From: Uliginosibacterium flavum
GTDB taxonomy: Bacteria > Pseudomonadota > Gammaproteobacteria > Burkholderiales > Rhodocyclaceae
Length of the DNA: 64,000 nucleotides
Direction of reading: 5' to 3'
NCBI RefSeq assembly: GCF_040566545.1
Contig: NZ_JBEWZI010000022.1
Span: 1-64,000 of the forward strand
A program made the translations under genes and the position numbers. Under the pieces are notes generated by a model that saw only the letters and a program-made list of their open reading frames with translations, searched no databases and had not been told where the DNA came from. How positions within the stretch are numbered: position 1 is the stretch's first letter; every line of letters begins with the position of its first letter. This document shows positions 1 through 7,150 of this stretch, one piece after another.

Positions 1-391
1 CTAGAACCGCCCGCTCTCGCACAAGCCGGTCTTCCGTCAAGGCCGCCGCAGGCGCCCGTCAGGGCTTGGCCTTGACGGCGGACCCAACCGTATCATCGCT
101 GCATGGGCTGCGGGCGGCCTTATTGCCCCGCAGCCCATGCAGACCACGCATCGGTTTTTGGGTTTGCCCTGAACCCATGTCGAGCGCCGCCGCCGAAAAC
201 TCCATGGAGCAGCAAGTAGTAGCCCAACCACTCCGGCGGGCGTACCCTAGATTCCTGCCATGACGCACAGCCGCTCAGTTGTCCGAGCAGCAAACAGAAA
301 ACGGGTACAAAATCGAGTACAAAACGATGAGTCAAACAAAATACACACAAACAATCAACGAGTTAAGCCACCAGTTGTGGCTTAACGTCTA
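1..391. other. Non-coding left edge with three inverted repeats
   Basis: No convincing gene. Three perfect inverted repeats are visible: an 11-bp pair at 34-44/68-78 (CCGTCAAGGCC), a 16-bp pair at 99-114/127-142 with a 12-nt loop, and a 10-bp pair at 362-371/377-386 with loop CAGTT. Two imperfect direct repeats (GTACAAAA type) lie at about 305-325. None of the hairpins is followed by a clean T-run, so they are not obvious terminators. The short ORFs here overlap one another on both strands and resemble no family I know. Confidence 0.6.
16..31. other. Window edge
   Basis: No start or end of a gene from outside the window can be recognised on the left edge. Confidence 0.3.
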
Positions 392-805
392 ATGCCTGCG
401 GTAACGCCGGAATTCTGGATTCCGGCGAACGAAATTGAAATCACCGCCACGCGCTCGCAAGGCGCGGGCGGGCAGAACGTCAATAAAGTCTCCAGCGCGA
501 TTCATCTGCGCTTCGACATCCTCGCTTCAAGCCTGCCGGACGCGCACAAAGAGCGTTTGCTGCAGCTGACCGACCAGCGCCTTACCCGCGATGGCGTATT
601 GGTGATCAAGGCGCAGGCCCAGCGCAGCCAGGAACTCAACCGCATTGAGGCGCTGCAGCGGCTGCATGAGCTGGTCGCCAGCGTGGCCAAGCTGCCACGC
701 CCGCGCAAAGCGACCAAACCGACCCGCAGCTCGCAACGCAAGCGCCTGGAGGGCAAGGCGCAACGCGGACAAGTGAAGGCTTTGCGCGGCAAGGTGAGCG
801 AGTAG
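392..805 (+). CDS. arfB: Alternative ribosome-rescue factor ArfB (YaeJ), peptidyl-tRNA hydrolase
   Basis: The 137-residue protein carries the release-factor catalytic motif GGQ at residues 26-28, within RSQGAGGQNVNK, followed by the core that ends in HLRFDI. The C-terminal third (from about residue 100) is Arg/Lys-rich (RKATKPTRSSQRKR). This tail inserts into the empty mRNA channel of stalled ribosomes in the ArfB family. The family hydrolyses peptidyl-tRNA on non-stop ribosomes without a stop codon. Length matches the family (about 140 aa) and the classical RF anticodon domains are absent. The ATG has no Shine-Dalgarno; a 10-bp hairpin (362-386) ends only five bases before it. The gene stands alone, followed by a repeat. 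Confidence 0.9.
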   Translation: MPAVTPEFWIPANEIEITATRSQGAGGQNVNKVSSAIHLRFDILASSLPDAHKERLLQLTDQRLTRDGVLVIKAQAQRSQELNRIEALQRLHELVASVAKLPRPRKATKPTRSSQRKRLEGKAQRGQVKALRGKVSE

Positions 806-820
806 AGAATCCTGTCGTCG

Positions 821-898
821 CCTGCCGAAGAGCCGCACTGAGCGGACATCTTCAGGCAGGATGCCTGTAGAAGCAAGCGAGGTGCGGCTCTACAGGCA
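821..898. repeat. BIME-like double palindrome, copy 1
   Basis: Two imperfect palindromes lie in tandem. The first (821-860) has arms CCTGCCGAAGAGCCGC and GCGG..TCTTCAGGCAGG. The second (862-898) has arms TGCCTGTAGA and GGCTCTACAGGCA. It sits between the convergent genes arfB and the small protein at 904-1173. It belongs to the family recurring throughout this window. Confidence 0.75.
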
Positions 899-903
899 GG
901 CTA

Positions 904-1173
904 TTATTCCGCCAAAGATTTCGCCAGCAGCTCGGCCACCAGCGCGTTCAAACCGCCTGCGTGGCCCGCACTCCGGCTGCGCAGTTGCTCGACCAGCGTG
1001 GCCGGCAGCTTGCATGCGAAGGGCAGCAGGCCCAGCTCCTGATCACGCTTGCGCGACTCGCGCCGGTCCACCACTTCCGCCCCGGCAAACCGCCCCGGCG
1101 CGCCGATGCTCGTGTGCTGACCCCTGATCTTGTTGCCCTGCGCTTTTTGCAGATCGAATTTCGTCATGCTCAT
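904..1173 (-). CDS. Small conserved protein of unknown function
   Basis: It encodes 89 residues beginning MSMTKFDLQKAQGNKIRG. The ATG at 1173 is chosen because GGAA lies seven bases upstream; longer upstream versions have no ribosome site. The N-terminal half is basic and Gly-rich. The C-terminal half (LPATLVEQLRSR..LNALVAELLAKSLAE) reads like a short helix pair of the kind seen in ribbon-helix-helix-like or NTP-binding small proteins. I recall similar short proteins in other betaproteobacteria but no assigned function. It has no signal peptide or membrane segment and is convergent with arfB. Confidence 0.6.
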   Translation of the reverse strand: MSMTKFDLQKAQGNKIRGQHTSIGAPGRFAGAEVVDRRESRKRDQELGLLPFACKLPATLVEQLRSRSAGHAGGLNALVAELLAKSLAE

Positions 1174-1480
1174 GCTGTATTTCCTTTTCGCTGCGCAAAT
1201 TTTGCGCTGGCGCATTATCCGCTGATCCCCTGCAGATCCCGCCACATTTCAGCATGAGCGCGCGCTTGCAGCCAAGGCGGCCACCCTGACGTTTGTTCGC
1301 AGGCAAGACAATATTCTGCGCCAACGCAAATATTTAGCAGCCAGGCAAAAGACCTGCTGCCTTCTACTAAAGTTATAGGTATGCTGCGCAACAGCAATCA
1401 GCCGAAGATGATTTGTGTGCATTTTTCGGACTAGACTGAAAACAGTCGTCCGGATCGCGCGCCCTCGCTCAGGAGTTCTA
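1174..1480. other. Divergent intergenic region
   Basis: No gene is seen. The region lies between two divergently read genes, so promoters for both should be here. An imperfect inverted repeat (CAGCAG..AGG, loop, CCT..GCTG) sits near 1336-1365 and could be an operator or hairpin. I cannot assign -35/-10 boxes with confidence. Confidence 0.4.
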
Positions 1481-2074
1481 ATGATCGCCCGTCTCACCCC
1501 GCTGCCTTTTACCGAATCTTCCCTTGCTATGAACCGGCAAGGCTGGCGTTTGAACAACGATCCTGTCGAGCCGCCAGCGCATACCGAGAGTGGATTTTTC
1601 CATTTCATGGACGAGGAGGCCGATGACGGACAGGCGCCTGTCGACGCACTGGAGCCTTGGGTACTGCTGATCGTGGATGACGAGCCGCAGGTGCATGAAG
1701 CCACCACCCTGACCCTGCGCCATGGCCGCATCGACAATCGCCCCTTCAGTTTCCTGCATGCGCATTCGGCCGCCGAGGCACGCAAGCTGATCAATGCCGC
1801 GCCGCATATCGACCTGGTGCTGCTGGACGTGGTGATGGAAACCCGTGACGCGGGACTCATCCTGGTCAACGAATTGCGCGGCCCGATGGGGCGCAGCGAT
1901 CTGAAGATCCTGATCCGCTCCGGTCAGCCCGGTTTCGAGAAAGACAACACCGTGCGCGAACGCTACCCGGTGGACGGCTATCTGCAGAAAACCGAGCAGA
2001 CCTATGCACTGATGATGGATGTCATCGGCAGCTTGCTGCTGGGTGCCTCACCGGATCGCCACAGCGCCAGCTGA
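1481..2074 (+). CDS. Stand-alone response-regulator receiver protein (DUF3369-type N-terminal REC)
   Basis: The protein has 197 residues. ATG 1481 follows AGGAG at 1471-1475. After a unique N-terminal stretch of about 55 residues comes a receiver domain: LLIVDDEPQVHEATT (acidic pair), LVLLDVVMETRDAG (phospho-acceptor Asp), IRSGQPG (switch Ser) and GYLQKTEQT (conserved Lys). The RSGQPG and DGYLQKTE motifs resemble the receiver that precedes DUF3369-HD-GYP output modules. Here the chain stops after the receiver, so no output domain is present. No sensor kinase lies beside it. It could be a phosphate-relay or protein-contact regulator; the partner is unknown. Confidence 0.7.
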   Translation: MIARLTPLPFTESSLAMNRQGWRLNNDPVEPPAHTESGFFHFMDEEADDGQAPVDALEPWVLLIVDDEPQVHEATTLTLRHGRIDNRPFSFLHAHSAAEARKLINAAPHIDLVLLDVVMETRDAGLILVNELRGPMGRSDLKILIRSGQPGFEKDNTVRERYPVDGYLQKTEQTYALMMDVIGSLLLGASPDRHSAS

Positions 2075-2102
2075 GCGCGCCATCCCCGGCTACAATCCGC
2101 GC

Positions 2103-3029
2103 ATGAATCCGCATGCGCCTGTCGGCCGCTTCGCCCCCTCGCCCACCGGGCCGCTGCACATCGGCTCACTGATTGCCGCACTGGCTTCCTGCCTTGATGC
2201 CCGCCAGCGCGGCGGGCAGTGGCTGCTGCGCATGGAAGACGTGGATGCGCCGCGCACGGTGGCCGGCGCGGCCAACACAATACTGCGTCAGCTGGAAGCC
2301 TACGGCTTCGAGTGGGATGGGCCAGTACTGTGGCAAAGCCAGCGCCTGGACGCCTACCGTGCGGTGCTCGATCAACTCGTTGCGACCGATCTCGCCTATC
2401 CCTGCGCGTGCAGCCGCAAGGAAATCGCGGACTCGGCCCTGCGCGCGCCGGATGGCTCGCATCGCTATCCCGGCACCTGCCGCAGCGGCCTGCCAGCCGG
2501 CCGCGTGGCCCGCGCCTGGCGCGTCAAGACCGAGGCCGGCAGGCTGGATTGGCAGGATCTGATCCTGGGTACCCAACACGAAGATGTGTGGCGCGAGGTC
2601 GGTGATTTCGTATTGCTGCGCGCCGATGGCCAGTTCGCTTATCAACTGGCCGTCGTCGTTGATGATGCGCTGCAGGGCGTGACCCACGTCGTGCGTGGCG
2701 CCGATCTGCTCGATTCCACCGCGCGCCAGATTTACCTGCAAAGGCTGCTCAGCTACGCGCAGCCGGTCTATGCGCACCTGCCCGTGGCGAGCAATGCGGC
2801 GGGCGAGAAACTGTCGAAGCAGACCTTGGCCGCACCACTGAATACGCAGGCGCCGTCGACCGAGCTGCTGCGCGCCCTGCGCTTTCTCGGCCAGAATCCG
2901 CCGGCTGAATTGAACTCGGCGACGCTTGCCGAACTGTGGGATTGGGCACGCGCGCACTGGCGTCTGGAGTCCGTGCCGAAACTGCGTCAGTGCGTGATTG
3001 ACCCGACTGAAGAGCCGCTTCGGGGCTGA
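2103..3029 (+). CDS. gluQ: Glutamyl-Q tRNA(Asp) synthetase
   Basis: The protein has 308 residues and is a truncated glutamyl-tRNA synthetase paralogue that attaches glutamate to queuosine in the anticodon of tRNA-Asp. Visible marks are the class I signature RFAPSPTGPLHIGSL, the zinc-binding pair CACSRKE and a later YPGTC, and the KLSKQ loop in place of KMSKS. The anticodon-binding half of full GluRS is absent, as expected. The start ATG 2103 follows the end of the receiver gene by 28 bases. The last codons (PTEEPLRG plus stop) coincide with CTGAAGAGCCGC, the arm of the window's dispersed palindrome, so the extreme C-terminus may be repeat-derived. Confidence 0.92.
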   Translation: MNPHAPVGRFAPSPTGPLHIGSLIAALASCLDARQRGGQWLLRMEDVDAPRTVAGAANTILRQLEAYGFEWDGPVLWQSQRLDAYRAVLDQLVATDLAYPCACSRKEIADSALRAPDGSHRYPGTCRSGLPAGRVARAWRVKTEAGRLDWQDLILGTQHEDVWREVGDFVLLRADGQFAYQLAVVVDDALQGVTHVVRGADLLDSTARQIYLQRLLSYAQPVYAHLPVASNAAGEKLSKQTLAAPLNTQAPSTELLRALRFLGQNPPAELNSATLAELWDWARAHWRLESVPKLRQCVIDPTEEPLRG

Positions 3030-3122
3030 CTATTCAGCACATCGCCTCGCTAAGGCTTGATGGACGGCACTCTCCCGACAGACTACTTGCGAAAGCATGT
3101 CCGGCGCGGCTCTTCAGGCAGC
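3007..3122. repeat. BIME-like element with distant arms, overlapping the gluQ end
   Basis: CTGAAGAGCCGC at 3007-3018 (inside gluQ) and its exact complement GCGGCTCTTCAG at 3106-3117 form a 12-bp perfect inverted repeat about 88 bases apart. This is longer than the usual 75-80 bp unit. It lies between gluQ and clsB, which converge. Confidence 0.6.
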
Positions 3123-3251
3123 CTTATTCCAATTCCAGATTGAGACGAGACGCGAAGACGAGCCGCAGACAGTGCTTTAGCACGGCAAGCCTGTCCTGAG
3201 CCCCGTCGAAGGGGCGAAGTCAACAAAGTATCGTATCTATCTGGATTGGAA

Positions 3252-4418
3252 TTATAGAGACTGCCGCCCACCGTAGCCCGCCAGCCCAATTGCCACGCGC
3301 ACCGTGCCATAGGCGAACCAGCTGATACCGCGCATCCACAGCGTCTGCTTCTGCCAGCCTTCCAGGGTGAGCTCGACGCCGCCATCGGTGATAACCCGTT
3401 CCAGACTGGCGCGCAGCGTCGCGGTGAAAGCCTGATCGTGGATGAGCACATTCGCTTCGCGCGCCAGCAGCAGACTGAAAGGGTCGATATTGCTGGAGCC
3501 AACCGTCGCCCAGTCCTCATCAACCACCGCCACCTTGGCATGCAGAAAGCTTTTGCGATATTCAACAATGCGTACGCCCGCGCCGAGCAGGTAGGGGTAC
3601 AAGACCCGGCAGGCATGAAACAGCAGCCAGTATTCGACCCGCCCTTGCAGTAGCAGGGTCACCTTCACCCCGCGCCCGGCCGCATCGACCAGCGCGTGGC
3701 GAAAGGCGCGACCCGGAAAAAAATAGGCGTTGGCAATCAGCACTTCGCGCTGCGCACCCGCCACCGCCTGCATGTAGGCATTCTCAATATCGCGGCGATG
3801 GCCGAGATTGTCGCGCACCAGAAAATTCGCGCGCACCGACCCGACACGTGTGCGCACGGGATTCACCCAGTGCATGGGCGCCAGCCGGCGCTTGAAGCTG
3901 GCCCAGCTGACGATGCGCCACAGATGCGCCATGGCGCTATGCACACGAACGACCAGTGGGCCTTCAACACGCACGGCAAAATCAACGCGCGGCGGCGTCT
4001 GCCCCGGTGTATCCATATCATCGATAATGTTGATGCCGCCTACAAACGCTACCCGCCCGTCGACCACGACCAGCTTGCGGTGCAGCCGCCGCAGACGATT
4101 GCGACCCAAGGAAAATGGTCGGACTTCGCGTCGGTAAATGAAAACACCAACGCCATCGGCAGCCATCTCCGGCATCGTCACGTCAGCAAAACTGCGCGCA
4201 CCGAAACCATCCACCATCACGCGCACGGTCACCCCGCGCAAGGCTGCCGCACGCAAGGCCTCGGATATCAAAATCCCCGCGCTGTCGTGCTCGAAAATAT
4301 AGGTTTCCAGCAGCACCTCGTGCCGCGCGCTCTGAATTGCCTCCAGCAAGGCTGGAAAATACTCGGCGCCAGATTCCAGCAACTTGATTCGATTGCCGGA
4401 GAGAGCGCGGTTATTCAT
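3252..4418 (-). CDS. clsB: Cardiolipin synthase B (phospholipase D family)
   Basis: The protein has 388 residues with two HKD motifs: H113, K115 and D120 in LHRKLVVVDGRVAFVGG, and H293, K295 and D300 in LHAKVAVVDEDWATVGS. This two-motif layout without N-terminal membrane segments is that of ClsB (YbhO). ClsB makes cardiolipin at the inner membrane, and in E. coli it can also use phosphatidylethanolamine chemistry. A weakly hydrophobic C-terminal stretch (WFAYGTVRVAIGLAGYG) may contact the membrane. Its ATG overlaps the stop of the upstream ybhP homologue (ATGA at 4415-4418), matching the ybhP-ybhO pairing in enterobacteria and supporting translational coupling. Confidence 0.88.
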   Translation of the reverse strand: MNNRALSGNRIKLLESGAEYFPALLEAIQSARHEVLLETYIFEHDSAGILISEALRAAALRGVTVRVMVDGFGARSFADVTMPEMAADGVGVFIYRREVRPFSLGRNRLRRLHRKLVVVDGRVAFVGGINIIDDMDTPGQTPPRVDFAVRVEGPLVVRVHSAMAHLWRIVSWASFKRRLAPMHWVNPVRTRVGSVRANFLVRDNLGHRRDIENAYMQAVAGAQREVLIANAYFFPGRAFRHALVDAAGRGVKVTLLLQGRVEYWLLFHACRVLYPYLLGAGVRIVEYRKSFLHAKVAVVDEDWATVGSSNIDPFSLLLAREANVLIHDQAFTATLRASLERVITDGGVELTLEGWQKQTLWMRGISWFAYGTVRVAIGLAGYGGRQSL

Positions 4419-5158
4419 GCCAGGCGAACCTGAACCGACAACAGTGCGTGATCAGAGATGCGCGACCAGGGCTTGCCCCACAGCACCTCACAAGACACGG
4501 CCTGAATGCCACGAAGATAAATCCGGTCCAGCCGCAACATCGGCAAAGTGCTGGGATAGGAACGCGCAGGCGCGCCCGTCAGCGTGGTAAAAACTTCGCT
4601 CAAACCCAGCTGCGGCGCCAGCCAGTCGTTAGCACGTCCGCGCCAGTCATTGAAGTCGCCGGCAATGATCAGCGGCGCCTTGCGCGGTACGTGATGTTCG
4701 ACATAGTCGGACAGGAGTTCGAGTTGTTGCCGGCGCTGGCGCTCTGTCAATGACAGATGCACGCACAGACAATGCAGCTCGCGCCCGTCCGGTAAGGCCA
4801 CCTCGCAGTGGAGAATGCCGCGCTGCTCCAAGCGCGAAAGACTGACGTCGCGATTGCGCGTGCGCTGGATCGGGAAGCGTGAAAGCACGGCGTTACCGTG
4901 GTGTCCGTGTTCGTAGGCGGCGTTCGCGCCATACGCGGCATGCATTTCTTTGCCGGCCAGAAACTGATGCTGCGGCAGCTCAGGCCAATCCAGATGACGC
5001 CGCTCGTGCTTGAGGTGCAGACCTTGCACCTCCTGCAGCAAACAAATATCCGGATCCAGCCCACGCAGGCATTCGCGCATTTCGTGAATCGCCATACGCC
5101 GATTCAAATGCGAGAAGCCTTTGTGAATGTTGTAACTGCAAATCCGTAAGATCGTCAT
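4415..5158 (-). CDS. ybhP: Endonuclease/exonuclease/phosphatase-family protein, YbhP-like
   Basis: The 247-residue protein carries the EEP fold marks: SYNIHKG near the N-terminus, CLLQEVQ (metal-binding Glu), GDFNDWR, and C-terminal SDHALL with the catalytic His. The family cleaves phosphodiester or phosphomonoester bonds; the substrate of YbhP is not established. Translational overlap with clsB suggests a lipid-related phosphatase or phosphodiesterase role, which is inference from context. No signal peptide is seen. The gene starts 18 bases after the end of nadA on the same strand, so nadA-ybhP-clsB may be one transcript. Confidence 0.82.
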   Translation of the reverse strand: MTILRICSYNIHKGFSHLNRRMAIHEMRECLRGLDPDICLLQEVQGLHLKHERRHLDWPELPQHQFLAGKEMHAAYGANAAYEHGHHGNAVLSRFPIQRTRNRDVSLSRLEQRGILHCEVALPDGRELHCLCVHLSLTERQRRQQLELLSDYVEHHVPRKAPLIIAGDFNDWRGRANDWLAPQLGLSEVFTTLTGAPARSYPSTLPMLRLDRIYLRGIQAVSCEVLWGKPWSRISDHALLSVQVRLA

Positions 5159-5176
5159 GGCAGCTCTGCGGGCCTC

Positions 5177-6277
5177 TTATGAAACAGCCAGCATCCGCTC
5201 CAGCGAAAGCTTGGCCAATGCGGCCTCGTGGGCAGGCACCGTGATCTGATTAACCACCTTGCCTTCCACCAGATTCTCCAGCGTCCAGGCCAGATGTTGC
5301 GGATCGATCCGCTGCATGGTCGAACACATGCACACCATCGGCGACATGAACTGCACCAGCTTGCCCTGATGCTTCACTTCTTCTGCCAGACGATTGACCA
5401 GATTCAGCTCGGTGCCGACCAGCCATTGCGTATTGTCCGGCGCTTCCTTGACGATCTTGATGATGTATTCGGTAGAGCCGACGTAATCGGAATTCAGGCA
5501 AACGTCGAAGGCCGACTCCGGATGCGAAATGACAAAGCCATCCGGATGCTGCGCGCGCCAGTTGGCAATATGCGAGGGCTGGAACATCTGATGCACGGCG
5601 CAATGGCCTTTCCACAGCAGCATCTTCGCACGCTTGATCTGGTCGTGGGTCAGGCCGCCGTAGGGCTGATCGGGGTCCCACACCACCATGTCTTCGAGCG
5701 GAATACCCATCTTGTGGCCGGACCAGCGGCCCAGATGCTGATCGGGGAAGAACAGGATCTTCTCGCGCTGGGCAAAACTCCACTCCAGAATCTTCGGTGC
5801 ATTGCTTGAAGTGCAGACGATGCCGCCATGCTCGCCGCAGAAAGCCTTCAGATCGGCCGCGGAGTTGATGTAGGTGACCGGCGTGACCTGCTCATCCGGC
5901 GTGCCCAGCACTTCGCGCAGCTCGCGCCAGCAGCGCTCCACCTTCGACAAACTGGCCATGTCGGCCATTGAGCAACCTGCCGCCAGATCCGGCAAGATCG
6001 CGATCTGGTTCGGCTTGGACAGGATGTCAGCCACTTCGGCCATGAAATGCACGCCACAGAACACGATGTACTCGGCATCCGTCTCCCCCGCGAGGCGCGA
6101 AAGCTTGAGCGAGTCGCCGGTCAGATCAAGATGTTGATACACATCGGCACGCTGATAGTGATGCACCAGCAGGACAACGCGTTTGCCAAGTTTGGCCTTG
6201 GCGGCACGGATGCGCTCATGCGCCTCGGCGTCTTTAAGCGAATTGAATGAATCGAAAGCGATGATGGAAGTCTGCAT
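5177..6277 (-). CDS. nadA: Quinolinate synthase A
   Basis: The protein has 366 residues. NadA condenses iminoaspartate with dihydroxyacetone phosphate to quinolinate, in NAD biosynthesis, using a [4Fe-4S] cluster. Candidate cluster cysteines are C74 (FCGVHFMAE), C155 (GGIVCTSSNA) and C316 or C318 (MSPMVCMCST), one per pseudo-repeat as in the family. Other conserved blocks are VVLLVHHYQ, TGDSL, PDQHLGR and HPES. Length suits the longer NadA subtype. nadB and nadC are not adjacent. The gene is first of the nadA-ybhP-clsB run. Confidence 0.95.
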   Translation of the reverse strand: MQTSIIAFDSFNSLKDAEAHERIRAAKAKLGKRVVLLVHHYQRADVYQHLDLTGDSLKLSRLAGETDAEYIVFCGVHFMAEVADILSKPNQIAILPDLAAGCSMADMASLSKVERCWRELREVLGTPDEQVTPVTYINSAADLKAFCGEHGGIVCTSSNAPKILEWSFAQREKILFFPDQHLGRWSGHKMGIPLEDMVVWDPDQPYGGLTHDQIKRAKMLLWKGHCAVHQMFQPSHIANWRAQHPDGFVISHPESAFDVCLNSDYVGSTEYIIKIVKEAPDNTQWLVGTELNLVNRLAEEVKHQGKLVQFMSPMVCMCSTMQRIDPQHLAWTLENLVEGKVVNQITVPAHEAALAKLSLERMLAVS

Positions 6278-6353
6278 GCTGCGATGTGAGTCAGTAAGGG
6301 GAAGGCCCGCAAGCTGCGAATTCTACTCCTCCCGCCTCACTCCTTAAACCTTG

Positions 6354-6809
6354 CTAGCTTTGTTGCCATGGCAGCCCGGCATGACGCCAGCCACCCAGAC
6401 GACCGCGTTGGCCATCCGCATTGCGGTCACCTTCGAAACCTTCCAGCACGTTATAGCAATCCTGCATGCCGGCGGTGACAGCAGCAATCGCCGCATTGTG
6501 CGAACGCGCGCCGCTGCGGCAGATGAAGAGCAGTGGCGCTTGCAAGGCCTCCACCTGTTGCTGCAGAAGTGCCACAAACTGCGCATTGGGCACTCCGCCG
6601 GGATAAGTGTTCCATTCAATTTCAATGGCACCAGGAATCCGTCCCACCCAATCCAGCTCGGCACGCGTACGCACATCGACAATGCGCGCGCCTGGCAGCC
6701 CCAGCAATACGGCATGCGCCTCGTGCGGCGTCAAAGCCCCTGCATAGGGCAGTTTCATTTTTTCGGCACGCTCCCTGGCCCGGAGCAGAATCTCCGTCAG
6801 ATTTTCCAT
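6354..6809 (-). CDS. Rhodanese-domain protein (single-domain sulfurtransferase)
   Basis: It encodes 151 residues with one rhodanese domain. IVDVRTRAELDWVGRIPGA is the CH2A-like entry, and the active-site loop CRSGARS has catalytic C97. After the loop comes the usual NVLEGFEGD block. No signal peptide is present, so it is probably cytoplasmic. Such proteins carry sulfane sulfur; the acceptor is not indicated by the neighbours. It lies between nadA and the glnA regulatory region and faces away from glnA. NadA needs an iron-sulfur cluster, but a functional link is only speculation. Confidence 0.85.
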   Translation of the reverse strand: MENLTEILLRARERAEKMKLPYAGALTPHEAHAVLLGLPGARIVDVRTRAELDWVGRIPGAIEIEWNTYPGGVPNAQFVALLQQQVEALQAPLLFICRSGARSHNAAIAAVTAGMQDCYNVLEGFEGDRNADGQRGRLGGWRHAGLPWQQS

Positions 6810-6875
6810 GATTTTGTTTTATCCACGACAAAGACAAGCTCAAAGTATGCAATGAAGCAGCGGCCTCACCAAGCC

Positions 6876-6890
6876 GCACCATCTTGGTGC
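6876..6890. promoter_or_regulatory. NtrC-type enhancer site upstream of glnA
   Basis: GCACCATCTTGGTGC is a near-perfect dyad matching the NtrC consensus TGCACC-N5-GGTGCA. It lies about 160-170 bases upstream of the expected start from the proximal -24/-12 element, a normal enhancer distance. A weaker half-site (TGCACC) lies at about 6906. Confidence 0.75.
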
Positions 6891-6952
6891 AATAAAACAC
6901 AGCACTGCACCACAACAAAGCCTGCGCAAGGATCCGCACTACAGCGCCCTTG

Positions 6953-6968
6953 TGGCACAATTGACGCT
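6953..6968 (+). promoter_or_regulatory. Candidate sigma-54 promoter, distal copy
   Basis: TGGCACAATTGACGCT has GG and GC exactly ten bases apart, as sigma-54 requires, with a perfect -24 box (TGGCAC) and a weak -12 box. It is less good than the copy at 7033. Confidence 0.45.
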
Positions 6969-7032
6969 CCCTGAAAGTTGGCAATATATAAAGCCGGAAC
7001 GCGTCGGGAACGGAAGCATGGCCACAGAACAT

Positions 7033-7048
7033 TGGCACAGGAAATGCT
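7033..7048 (+). promoter_or_regulatory. Candidate sigma-54 promoter of glnA, proximal copy
   Basis: TGGCACAGGAAATGCT has the conserved GG-N10-GC spacing and matches TGGCAC-N5-TTGCW closely. Transcription would start near 7060, leaving a leader of about 90 bases before the GTG of glnA. Together with the NtrC dyad and the ntrBC genes downstream this is the expected nitrogen-regulated promoter. Confidence 0.7.
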
Positions 7049-7150
7049 TATAACCGACCTTGACGCACTGCCCGAAAGTACCTGATTGACACTCACGGCG
7101 GATGGCGGACAGGTACGCAACCCGATTCAATTAACTCGTTAGGAGCTGAA

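Noticed and set aside
305..325. GTACAAAA direct repeats as possible integrase arm sites
   Set aside because: Only two imperfect copies, and no integrase or tRNA end is visible nearby.
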